This document shows, one piece after another, positions 9,169 through 17,565 of a stretch of DNA of 64,000 bases. The position numbers and the translations under genes are program-made. Each line of letters starts with the position of its first letter. The stretch's first letter is position 1. The stretch is from Trichomonas vaginalis G3 (taxonomy: Eukaryota > Parabasalia > Trichomonadida > Trichomonadidae). The stretch spans positions 7,076,252 through 7,140,251 of the forward strand of contig NC_067207.1 in assembly GCF_026262505.1 (NCBI RefSeq), given 5' to 3'. Below the pieces are notes generated by a model. That model was not told where the DNA came from and searched no databases. It saw only the letters and a list, made by a program, of their open reading frames with translations.

Positions 9169-11058
9169 AGCAATTCTATACCATGCGTAAACTGTCATGT
9201 AAGGTGGCATGTAGTCTTTACTTTGTCCCGTTGTTTGCGTATATCCTGAAACGAAATGTGTATGGTTTCCTTCTCCCTGAGTGTCACTCCAGTAACAATT
9301 TATAGCAAACTTAACGTCGTCTTTAACATCATATCCTTTACCTTTTGTCATTCCTGACCAATCCCAATATCTATGCTTATGCCAACCTGCTTGAGATGTA
9401 CTTAAATCTATGTAGTGACTGTGTGCAGGTAAGTTTTCACCTGAAATCGTTTTACTTCCACCTGTTTCCTTTGAAGAGTTTGCACAATACAAAAACCTGT
9501 CGACTATTTGTTCCCATGCACCAACACCAAACGTTACTTGAGGACCTCTTGCATCCGTAGATGTATAAATAGAACCTACTGGGTTCATTAAATCAAACAT
9601 ATGAGATATTATAGGATTGTCTCTTTTGAACTTAAAATATAGTGCAACTATTTCAGGTTTCTTCTGGTTTGTGTTAGAATATTTTTTATAATATAATCTT
9701 ATGTTTTCAGGGTAGGTAAAGTCTTGACTATAATATTTATTTCTGTCATCTTCATAATAGTATACTATTCTCGTTTTTTCTATTGCATTATATCTTTTAT
9801 ATCTATAAAAATCTAAATATAATGTTAGCTTTTGTTCATCTACATGTGGTGTTCTAACGTCATCTCCATAGTCATAATAATATGGTGCTGGAGCTGGGTC
9901 AGGCAATGTCATATCTGCCATTTCATAAACTCTTAAATATTTCTTTTGTTCGTCTCCATAGAAGTTTAAGTAGCAGTTGTTGTCTAATGGAACTTTAACT
10001 TGTGTACCATCGTTCTTTTTATAGCTTACATACATTTCATTGTTATTTTTCGGAATGAGTTTATACCGTGTACCATTTTCTAAGGACTGTACCAACTGCC
10101 ATCTAAAATATTTATTTTCTTCATTGACAGAAAGGTCACCAACAATAGTCTCAATATTTTTTGTTCCAACTAAACTTTGGTATATTTCATTGACATATGT
10201 TTTATCTGCTTTATTTTCAAGGCTAACGTTTAAGTCTGTTATTTCAGAAGATGTATGTGTATGTCCAACGGCACTTTTCCTGTTTAAGGTTTCTTGTAAG
10301 TTTGTAATATTTGCAATGGTATGTGTATGTCCAACGTCACTTTTCCTGTTTAAGGTTTCTTGTAAGTTTGTAATATTTGCAATGGTATGTGTATGTCCAA
10401 CGTCACTTTTCCTGTTTAAGGTTTCTTGTAAGTTTGTAATATTTGCAATGGTATGTGTATGTCCAACGTCACTTTTCCTGTTTAAGGTTTCTTGTAAGTT
10501 TGTAATATTTGCAATGGTATGTGTATGAGTCTTTTTAGAATATTCTTTGTCAGCTCTTGTCACTTCACTTGACATTTTATTGTCAACATATGTTTTGTCC
10601 GCTAGTTCAGGATGAGTATGTTCTTTTGTTGCATATGTTGCATCTGCTCTGTCATGTTCTTCTTGAACTTTTTCAATGACATACTCTTTGTCAGCTTTGT
10701 TGTCAACATCTGCTTTCGTTGCATATGTTGCATCTGCTCTGTCATGTTCTTCTTGAACTTTTTCAATGACATACTCTTTGTCAGCTTTGTTGTCAACATC
10801 TGCTTTCAAAAGAAGTTCTTTTATAGGTTTCTCGTTTAAAGTTCCTTTTGTTGGATTTATACAAACAGTATGGTTCTTACTGTCTTGAAACAGAAACTCA
10901 TCTGTCATTGGGTTTATCGTCAGTTTTAAGTTTCCTTCTTTCAATGACTCAGATATCTTAGAATAGTTTGAAAAGTTTGTTGTGTTCTTATTTAGAGCTT
11001 GTATAATGAGTTGTCGGTTGTGTTGTATTTCTCTCATAGACGCTGTTTCATTTGACAT
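9166..11058 (-). CDS. phage-tail-fibre-like Maverick protein
   Basis: A 630-residue open frame from ATG 11058. Residues about 85-150 hold two copies of a 30-residue repeat (ADKEYVIEKVQEEHDRADAT). Residues about 178-266 hold four copies of a 22-residue repeat with HTHTIANITNLQETLNRKSD at its core. The C-terminal 140 residues resemble the receptor-binding tip of phage tail fibres and collar proteins: PVGSIYTSTDARGP, NLPAHSHYIDLST, GEGNHTHFVSG and MPPYMTVYAWYRIA, including the His-x-His pattern. Such proteins form trimeric fibres for attachment. Its presence suggests this Maverick makes, or once made, particles with fibres. The start lies 18 bases from the divergent gene at 11077. Confidence 0.8.
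   Translation of the reverse strand: MSNETASMREIQHNRQLIIQALNKNTTNFSNYSKISESLKEGNLKLTINPMTDEFLFQDSKNHTVCINPTKGTLNEKPIKELLLKADVDNKADKEYVIEKVQEEHDRADATYATKADVDNKADKEYVIEKVQEEHDRADATYATKEHTHPELADKTYVDNKMSSEVTRADKEYSKKTHTHTIANITNLQETLNRKSDVGHTHTIANITNLQETLNRKSDVGHTHTIANITNLQETLNRKSDVGHTHTIANITNLQETLNRKSAVGHTHTSSEITDLNVSLENKADKTYVNEIYQSLVGTKNIETIVGDLSVNEENKYFRWQLVQSLENGTRYKLIPKNNNEMYVSYKKNDGTQVKVPLDNNCYLNFYGDEQKKYLRVYEMADMTLPDPAPAPYYYDYGDDVRTPHVDEQKLTLYLDFYRYKRYNAIEKTRIVYYYEDDRNKYYSQDFTYPENIRLYYKKYSNTNQKKPEIVALYFKFKRDNPIISHMFDLMNPVGSIYTSTDARGPQVTFGVGAWEQIVDRFLYCANSSKETGGSKTISGENLPAHSHYIDLSTSQAGWHKHRYWDWSGMTKGKGYDVKDDVKFAINCYWSDTQGEGNHTHFVSGYTQTTGQSKDYMPPYMTVYAWYRIA
10261..10524. repeat. four tandem 66-bp units inside the fibre gene
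   Basis: The 66-bp unit starts at 10261, 10327, 10393 and 10459. The copies are nearly identical, with a base difference (GGCAC against GTCAC) in the first. A second tandem pair with a 90-bp period lies at about 10627-10805. All repeat lengths are multiples of three, so the frame is kept and fibre length can vary by unequal crossing-over. Confidence 0.9.
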
Positions 11059-11076
11059 TTTTATTCTAGATAAAAT

Positions 11077-11853
11077 ATGCTTTCAATAGAAAAAGAAAAT
11101 TCAAGAGTTGCTACAACTAAACCATTAGATGAACTTTTTACGAATGTCGGTCAAAAGTTTGAGACAGAGACCGTAAAGCATGAAGGCTATCGTTTTGACT
11201 ACCCGTTAAGATGGTTAAGAGACCCATCCGTCACAAAAGCTATTGGCTTTCGTAGAATGAAGTTTGTGTCTGTAGAAGATAAAAGTTTTCCATTTATTGT
11301 AAGGTTTCATATAGATTATATATCTGAAGGGAAACGAAAAATGTGGGAAGAAATTGAGCTAATACAAGTTGACCTTTCATCTTCTCTACAGACTGCGTTA
11401 AAAAATATAGAAGATAAAATAAATTCATGTTATGCAAAATATGCTGATGAATATGCAAATACCGAGAGCACACTTTATGTGAGAATTGTATATGACAAAC
11501 AAAATTCACAAGTGTCATTTCAAATCTACGAAGACAATCCAAAGAAAGACGAACAAATATATACAGAATTCACTGCAATGTCATGGTATTATTTGCAAAG
11601 AATGTTAAATCAGAAAGTCGAACTTCCTTTAGCAAATATTTACAGTCGATATGCAAGAGATGAACCATATTTATTTAAAGATGTTTTCGACCCAGCTGCT
11701 ATTATTGTTCATGCTTCATTTTCTGGCGCCCAAAACTCTTTCTTATGCTTGGCAAATGACTTTTACGAAAAACCTACAAAGTTAACGAACCACCAAGTGG
11801 AAGTATTTCAGACTTTCAAGTATGGTTTACTACAGATGGAAGAAAGAGAATAA
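11077..11853 (+). CDS. Maverick protein of unknown function
   Basis: A 258-residue frame from ATG 11077 (MLSIEKENSRVATTKPLDEL). It is soluble and strand-rich, with no membrane segment and one Cys-containing patch near the C-terminus (NSFLCLANDFYEKP). It resembles structural proteins in being a single compact domain with many aromatic residues, but I do not recognise it. It is transcribed divergently from the fibre gene across an 18-base spacer containing TATTCTAGATAAAAT. Confidence 0.55.
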   Translation: MLSIEKENSRVATTKPLDELFTNVGQKFETETVKHEGYRFDYPLRWLRDPSVTKAIGFRRMKFVSVEDKSFPFIVRFHIDYISEGKRKMWEEIELIQVDLSSSLQTALKNIEDKINSCYAKYADEYANTESTLYVRIVYDKQNSQVSFQIYEDNPKKDEQIYTEFTAMSWYYLQRMLNQKVELPLANIYSRYARDEPYLFKDVFDPAAIIVHASFSGAQNSFLCLANDFYEKPTKLTNHQVEVFQTFKYGLLQMEERE

Positions 11854-11928
11854 TTCCATTATACCATGCGTTTTACTTAGAACTTAGTTTCATATACAAC
11901 TACTATCGAACGGTAAAAATATAATTTT

Positions 11929-12170
11929 TTAATACGGTTGAGGTGTTGGATTTGGTTGCCAACTAGACTGTGGTGCAGGTTCAGGCTGTTGTATAACAGG
12001 AGCTTGCTCTTCTGGTTCAGGGTCTTTAGGTATAATACCAACGAACTGACCTACTCTTTTACCAATATTTTTGACACCGTTCCAAATTCCTCTTCGACAG
12101 ATTTTATTCCATTCCATATACCTCTTCCAACATTTCGAAAGAAGTTTCCTATTCTTCCAAAGAAACCCAT
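11929..12170 (-). pseudogene. small Maverick protein with Pro/Gln-rich tail, remnant
   Basis: A leftward reading starts at ATG 12170 after TTTTTACATATAGTAAA. The N-terminal part is Phe/Gly/Asn-rich (MGFFGRIGNFFRNVGRG). The C-terminal part is acidic, then Pro/Gln/Ser-rich and ends PNPTPQPY. It resembles the amphipathic protein at 7837-8195 in opening with a short Gly/Phe/Arg helix. It appears broken. Confidence 0.35.
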
Positions 12171-12188
12171 TTTACTATATGTAAAAAT

Positions 12189-12551
12189 CTAATGTCCGCC
12201 TAGTCTCTTACGTTTCCTTCTGAGTTCCATAGCATTCTTTAACTGGAGCTCATACATTCTATTTCTCCTCTGGTAGAAAACATACTCTGGGTCAACTCCT
12301 GTGTTCGCGTCATCTGCATAGAGTTGTTTATATCCCACTTCGGGGTTTGTATAAAACTCTTTCCATCTCATATTTGCATACCATGGTGGCAAACCTAACG
12401 CAGCGTCATTTGACATGGCAGTTTGCATTTGTACATCTGTTGGCACTTGACCATAGTTTGCCATTGCAGTTTGTATTCTAACTTCATTTGGAATATTCTC
12501 TGGGTTTGGTTGTCCAGGTTGCTGTGCATTCGCTAAGTTCTGTGCGTCCAT
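12189..12551 (-). CDS. Maverick protein, Asn/Gln/Pro-rich
   Basis: A 120-residue frame from ATG 12551. The first 60 residues carry an imperfect repeat (VRIQTAMANYGQVPTDVQMQ). The middle is aromatic (PPWYANMRWKEFYTNPEVG) and the C-terminus is strongly basic (MELRRKRKRLGGH). The leader TTTTTATCTAATATTAA precedes the ATG. Function unknown; the basic tail would suit nucleic-acid or capsid contact. Confidence 0.5.
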   Translation of the reverse strand: MDAQNLANAQQPGQPNPENIPNEVRIQTAMANYGQVPTDVQMQTAMSNDAALGLPPWYANMRWKEFYTNPEVGYKQLYADDANTGVDPEYVFYQRRNRMYELQLKNAMELRRKRKRLGGH

Positions 12552-12675
12552 TTAATATTAGATAAAAATATCTCTTACGAGTACATATACTGAACATTTG
12601 CAGGCATTGGTTCATCTTCATATTCTCTGTACTTTTCTGCCACGTCAAAGAAATAAATGACACAATGGAAAAAAC

Positions 12676-13509
12676 CTAAAACAAGTAGTCCGATTTCAAA
12701 CCACATTTACTTACTAATAAAATTTCTTTGTTATGACACTTTCTCCAGTTTATAGGACCTCTCTCATATTCTATCTTGTCATATATAAACTCATAGTCAT
12801 GTATGTCCTCTAACCATCTCATGACACTTTCCAAACCACTTTTATCGGATGTAAAGTAAAAGCATGGATGGTTATGTATAACGTCTAAAGTTTCTAAAGA
12901 GTCTCTCAAAGTCCAGTCTACTTGGTATTGAAAATCCCATGTGTTATAGAACGGCGGGTCCACTATAAAGAAAACATTTTCCTTGTCTTTATATTTTTCA
13001 TACAACTCTGTCCAACGACATCTCACAAACTCTATACCCTCAGTATATTTTTCTATGTTCTCTTTGAAAACCTTTGTATAGTTAAGATATAAAACTTTTG
13101 ACATAAGTGTTTCAATGTCATGAACTCTTATAGAACCACTATATAATAGTCTAGCAGATATACTATCCCAGTCTATATATTCTGCTTTTTTCAAAACCTC
13201 TCTCACAATATTTTTCTTATCTAATGGTATACGTTCCATCTTACCTATAGGTATCTTTTCTTTTAACTCTTTCAATATATTGTTTGTGTCTGGAATATGT
13301 TTGAGACGGTTCATATAGTTGTCGAAGTCATTGCATATAATCTTTGAGTCAGGAAATACAGTATGGCACAAATGAGATATATAGAAACTTCCACCGAACA
13401 AGTCTACAAATGTTAGACCATTCGGTAGTTTCTTAAGTTCTCTCAATAGAATATCTTTACATCTACTCTTATTTCCAAAGAAGGGTAACGGTGGTTTTGT
13501 AAAATTCAT
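12676..13509 (-). CDS. DNA adenine-N6 methyltransferase (D12/Dam class) of the Maverick
   Basis: A 277-residue frame starting at ATG 13509 (MNFTKPPLPFFGNKSR); the longer reading has no leader support, while TTTTTATTATATATATAAA stands directly before this ATG. The Dam/D12-class motifs are in order: PFFGNKSRCKDILLREL near the N-terminus (motif X), FVDLFGGSFYISHL for S-adenosylmethionine binding (motif I), CNDFD, and the catalytic motif as VDPPFY, a DPPF form of DPPY. These enzymes transfer a methyl group to N6 of adenine in DNA. The frame looks whole. Next to it is the right end of the element. In trichomonads, adenine methylation has been linked to Mavericks, so this may be self-marking or host-modifying; that role is inference. 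Confidence 0.8.
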   Translation of the reverse strand: MNFTKPPLPFFGNKSRCKDILLRELKKLPNGLTFVDLFGGSFYISHLCHTVFPDSKIICNDFDNYMNRLKHIPDTNNILKELKEKIPIGKMERIPLDKKNIVREVLKKAEYIDWDSISARLLYSGSIRVHDIETLMSKVLYLNYTKVFKENIEKYTEGIEFVRCRWTELYEKYKDKENVFFIVDPPFYNTWDFQYQVDWTLRDSLETLDVIHNHPCFYFTSDKSGLESVMRWLEDIHDYEFIYDKIEYERGPINWRKCHNKEILLVSKCGLKSDYLF

Positions 13510-13613
13510 TTTATATATATAATAAAAATGTTTTTTCCTGAAAAGTGACAGAAAAGCTCCTGGAAGCCCTCCGAATAAAAACTTCATTTATACTAAACAT
13601 CTTCAGGGCTAGA

Positions 13614-13670
13614 AGGCACGAAGTGCCTGGAAGCCCCACTCCCTTTTTTTTTTTTTTTTTTTTTTTTTTT
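13614..13670. other. right end of the Maverick: palindrome plus T27 run
   Basis: AGGCACGAAGTGCCT at 13614-13628 is a perfect 6-bp-stem palindrome. It is followed by TGGAAGCCCCACTCCC and an uninterrupted run of 27 T (13644-13670). Host-gene homology starts again at 13671. GGAAGCCC also occurs at 13562. This is the probable terminal repeat tip, but the partner end lies outside the window. Confidence 0.5.
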
Positions 13671-14431
13671 ATACTTTGCAATATTATTTAAAAAAATACA
13701 ATGATTGATATTAATTGCGTGGTTACAAAAGAATAGAACTTCACTATCTTGATTTCCAATAATATTGCAATAAGAAATTGTTTGAGTTAGAGAAAAGGTA
13801 TTACAACCATAATGAAATGAAAATCTTCTAGTTTGGTTGTTTCCTCTGAATGTGGGGAAATTGCAAAAAGTTGGGCATTCTTCAAGAATAGACCACATTG
13901 ATGGACATTCATCGCATTTATTGTTTGTGATATTGTTATTCATTAAACGGATATCACCATATGCAATTGAAACTGTTATCCTTCCTTCTAATTCATTTTT
14001 TCCACAATTAGAAACTGAAACATCGAATAAGTAGTTTTTTTTGAAGGAGAGCGTTTGACTGATTGTACAAATGCCATAAATACACTTTCTGTTTTTGATG
14101 CATAATAGCAATTTTGTTGTTGGACAAATTGCCCTTCTTGTTCGCATTCATAATCAACAGAACCAGCAACATACATTGAACTGCAATTGTAAAAAGCGGA
14201 GGCCTCAAGTAATGTGTGGATGTCGGCAGATGTTTTAATACTGATGGCGCTGGTATTCGTGCATTCTTTAAAGAGACAATTGAAAATGTAATAATTGCTA
14301 TCATTTGCATTATCAAGTTGTATTTTTTCATTATTTGTTAAATTAATATGATATGCGTTTCCAAAATGTTCGGTCCAGCTGAATTTTCTTGCATTTGTCA
14401 AATTTGAATCGAGTTTTTAAATTTATTGACG
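13671..14431 (-). pseudogene. Cys-rich beta-helix-like family protein, copy A, broken by Maverick and frameshift
   Basis: Leftward host-gene copy related to copy B at 15320-16119. The N-terminal part (down to about 13990) carries NYYIFNCLFKECTNTSAI, FYNCSSMYVAGS and NCYYASKTESVFMAF. These F-x-x-C and G-A-I repeats are the pattern of the trichomonad family that resembles chlamydial Pmp/beta-helix proteins. The reading then shifts frame within a T/A run near 14030 and continues as DVSVSNCGKNELEGRITV and later HCIFLNNIAKY, where the Maverick end cuts in. The 5' end is also damaged: no ATG stands where copy B has one. The gene therefore lacks its start and its 3' half. Confidence 0.7.
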
Positions 14432-15319
14432 TCATAGGAGACTTAATTAACTGATGATGATCGTTTGAAACGAATTTCTGAATATGTGGCTCCTGAGGTT
14501 GTAAAGAAAAACTCTTTCGTATTCATGGTTTATGGTCTATTGTCACATTGAATTATTTCAGTGAGTGTTATCAAACGAAAATGTAAACTATTCATTTTGT
14601 GGTTGGCTGTTCTCATTCCATATAAATCCAATTCATGAAAATATGACAACAAATAAATATATAGATCATCAAACAAGGTAAGTTCGAGCTTGAAGTGTTT
14701 ATAACATTTGTAATTGTATCATGATTTCGGGCATTTGTATATTCAATCTCTCTTCATGAAAAAAAGACTTTGAAACAATATGTTCTATCTATGGAGTTAA
14801 TTTTAATGCTTGTAGGCAAATTTCCAAATGAATAATCTGAAATGTGAACGCCAAAAAGATATACTTTTTATTTATTACATTAGTGTTAGTAAATACAATT
14901 ATCAATATTATATTTAGAAAAAGAATGGTTATTACTTTATATACATTTTTAATATTGATAAGAATTCAGAAACTGTCTTTATGCAAAATCGACAATAAAC
15001 ATGAAACATGTAAATATACTTGTGTGCTGTCTAAACAAAGGAATTACAGCGGTATTTTATTCACCAGCACGAGTCAATTGGAATTCAAGATGAAAATTTG
15101 TTTGTTTCATCAATTCTTTTTTAAATGGGCATTTTGTTACTATTTACTTTTGTAAGGATTGTGAGTTTGAGCAAAGAAATCTAAAAATCCTCTATGTTCT
15201 CAGAATTGCATGCATTACATTTTGAATGAAAAGAGTTGAGGGATTGCGGAGTTTTTTTTTCAATTTTAGCTAGAAAGAATCTACAAAACAAATTTCTGTG
15301 CAAAAATGAGAGATGGTAT
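14432..15319. other. gene-free stretch between the two family copies
   Basis: AT-rich sequence between copy A and copy B. A 103-residue rightward frame (14844-15155) is present, but it is Phe/Ile/Leu/Lys-dominated like random AT-rich translation and I do not believe it. No repeat or RNA gene was seen. Confidence 0.5.
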
Positions 15320-16119
15320 TTAAATCGTTATTTCTATTAAATTAGTAAATTGAACATCACCTTCATATTGTCTTGTTGATGTTGATTTATCATCGATGTA
15401 TGAATCAGAAATAGTCAAGGTTCTGGACTCACTAAAAACATGAAATTCGCAACGTTATTTAAAAAAATGCAGTGATCGATTTTTGTTGTGAGCACGGACA
15501 AAATTATCTATTCCGCATTTATTTTCAACAATATTGCAATAAGAAACTGTTTGGATATAAGAATGCAGCCAACAATGGAATTCAATTGATTTACTTAATT
15601 TTTGGTTGTTTCCCCTGAAATTTGAGAATTTACACACCCTTGTACCACACTGCCACATCCAATATATAATGTAGATCTTCCTGAAAGTTCACTCTCGCCG
15701 CAATAAGAGATCGAAGTTTCATTAGCATAGTTCTTGTAGTCACTACTATCTAAAACTTGTTGAATAAATGCCATATATACTACTTCTGCTTTTGATAAGT
15801 AATAGCAGGTACGTTTCTGAACAATCTCTCCTTCTAATTGACAATCAAAAAAGAGAGATCCGCCAGCAGAAGTGGAACTACACCTATTAAAAGTGCACTC
15901 TTCAAGTAGTATGATGCTTCTTCTCCTAAATGTGGCCTTAATTGCACCATTTTCTTTACATTCTACAAACTGACAATTAAAAATGTAATAATGGGCATCA
16001 TTTTCAGTTATAAAGAGTGGTGTGCTATCATTCTCTTTATTAACATAGGATTCATTGCCAAAATATTCATCCCAATCGAATCTTCGTGAATTTTTCAAAC
16101 TTGAGCTTAATTTCCACAT
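15320..16119 (-). pseudogene. Cys-rich beta-helix-like family protein, copy B, frameshifted
   Basis: Leftward copy starting at ATG 16119 (MWKLSSSLKNSRRFDWDEYF). Residues 40-110 carry HYYIFNCQFVECKENGAI, LLEECTFNRCSSTSAGGS and CYYLSKAEVVYMAFIQ, the repeat pattern shared with copy A. After SISYCGESELSG the frame is lost and continues in two other frames (NFRGNNQKLSKSIEFH, then HVFSESRTLTISDSYIDD), ending at a stop at 15320. At least two frameshifts separate the pieces, so the gene is broken. Length and pattern match copy A, so the two look like a tandem duplication of one gene that decayed before or after the Maverick landed. Confidence 0.7.
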
Positions 16120-16306
16120 TTTTCAAAAAAATTATGGAATACGTCTTTGGTGATGAGAATATAAAGTTTATTTCTGAATCAGTAAATCCAATTCTAGTGA
16201 AGATATGCATATTCATATTCATTTTATCAAGAAATTAAGAAATATCCCTCTGTCAAGAAATAGACAATACAATGAATAAAAAGTGACAGATAAACGTCAA
16301 TAAAAT

Positions 16307-17164
16307 ATGAAATCTGAAAGATCGACACTTCTTGAATTAAAGAACAAAATTGCAACACAAAGAGTTAATCTTAGTCGCGAGGGTTTAGTGGATCTTAAAA
16401 ATATTGAAATTCCTTCATTCACTCCTCTTGGAATTCAACCTAAAATGAAAACATTAAATGTTTCGAACTCAAATATAATATCATTTGAAACTCTTCCAGC
16501 AGAACCCGTTTTAAGTACTATTATCGCAAATAACACACCTTTAAATTCTTATCTCGGTTTTTCAAGGCAGAATCGCTTAGCAAACGTATGTGTTAAAAAT
16601 ACACCTCTTTCTGAAAGACAATACTTCCGAATTGAACTCCTAATTGTTGTTGGCCAGCATTTAATGAAAATTAACGGAGAATTAATTTCTCCTCAAGAGC
16701 GCGAAATTGCAAGCCAATATCCAATTATTGCTCAAGCATTAATTGAATCAGGTTGGAGCTTGGTTTATCCTTGTCCCAAGATAGAAGAATTTAGAGACTT
16801 AGCTATTCAATTCAACCTCAGGTTTAAAGGAGTAGATAAGCAATTTACAAACGAAATAGCTGAGCAGCACTTCAAACCACCACCAGTTCTCCCAATTATT
16901 CAAAATATGCATGAAACATTGATTAGCGTTCCACCAGCTATATTCAAAGAAAATCCAATTAAGCAGGAGAAAGAAATGATGCAAGATAAACAAATGCTTA
17001 TGGATTTGTGCAAAGAACTCGAAAGAGTTGGGATTTTTATTCCTAAAGACGAAAACATCGAAGAAAATGTCTTTAACGCTGTCCAAGGTTTAGTTGAAAT
17101 CGTTAAGAAGCTTGATCCTTGCGCCGACGAACTTTTGAAATTAACAGAACAAGATGAGCAATAA
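16307..17164 (+). CDS. leucine-rich-repeat-like protein with coiled C-terminus
   Basis: A 285-residue frame from ATG 16307. Residues 20-110 have short LRR-like units (MKTLNVSNSNIISFETLP, LSTIIANNTPLNSYLGF, LANVCVKNTPLS). They are followed by ERQYFRIELLIVVGQHLMKINGELISPQERE, which has the shape of the LRR cap seen in SDS22/U2A'-type proteins (an N-P/Y-R segment, then the P-x-L-x-x-I-N/D-G unit). Residues 200-285 are helical and charged, likely a coiled coil. No catalytic motif is visible. It is probably an adaptor; the partner is unknown. The next gene copy upstream is on the other strand, so this gene has its own promoter. Confidence 0.6.
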   Translation: MKSERSTLLELKNKIATQRVNLSREGLVDLKNIEIPSFTPLGIQPKMKTLNVSNSNIISFETLPAEPVLSTIIANNTPLNSYLGFSRQNRLANVCVKNTPLSERQYFRIELLIVVGQHLMKINGELISPQEREIASQYPIIAQALIESGWSLVYPCPKIEEFRDLAIQFNLRFKGVDKQFTNEIAEQHFKPPPVLPIIQNMHETLISVPPAIFKENPIKQEKEMMQDKQMLMDLCKELERVGIFIPKDENIEENVFNAVQGLVEIVKKLDPCADELLKLTEQDEQ

Positions 17165-17556
17165 TAACTTTTGTTTGACTGTTATGATTAAAAATACTGT
17201 TTGCATATCAATTTAAATAATGTAATTTAACTTAATACTTCCAAATTAAATATATTTTTGAATTAATTTCTTATTCTCCTGCTCTTAGAAGTGTGGCATA
17301 TAATGATTAGAGTTTTTCCATAAAATTCTAATCTTCTGCCTATCAGATAGCAATATTAATGATTTGATGACATAGAAATATTAAAAATAGAGATATTAAA
17401 ACTATAAAAGCACGATCTTGAGCTCTATGGCATATCAATGTTTCATTGGCAATATGCTTGATAGCGTAAAAATTTTTCTGACATTTCAACACAGCAGCAT
17501 TGAAATTTTTCTCGAGAAAAAGTATGAGCTATAGCTGTATAGTAATTTATCCAAAA
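17165..17556. other. gene-free stretch before the 1.8-kb TIR element
   Basis: AT-rich 3' flank of the LRR-like gene. No frame, repeat or RNA gene stands out. It ends at the target duplication of the element at 17566. Confidence 0.5.
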
Positions 17557-17565
17557 AGTGTAATT

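Larger units (their letters stand above)
1..13670. mobile_element. Maverick/Polinton element, left part outside the window, broken
   Basis: A virus-like self-synthesising element recognised by its gene set: a protein-primed B-family DNA polymerase remnant, a retroviral-type integrase remnant, a tail-fibre-like protein, an adenine methyltransferase and many short proteins on both strands. This set is typical of the Mavericks that are abundant in Trichomonas. The right boundary is placed where host-gene homology resumes after a long T-run at 13644-13670. The left end is not in the window, so terminal repeats and target duplication cannot be checked. Several core genes, including polymerase and integrase, are interrupted, in the order of ten breaks overall, so this copy looks dead; other frames are still open, which argues for a fairly recent insertion. 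Confidence 0.85.

Noticed and set aside
10040-10528. 162-codon rightward frame across the fibre repeats
   Set aside because: It is the mirror of the fibre gene repeats: the antisense of the 66-bp units reads as FLFKVSCKFVIFAMVCVCPT and has no independent support.
14844-15155. 103-codon frame between the two family pseudogenes
   Set aside because: Phe/Ile/Leu/Lys-rich low-information translation typical of AT-rich DNA, no initiator and no homology to neighbours.
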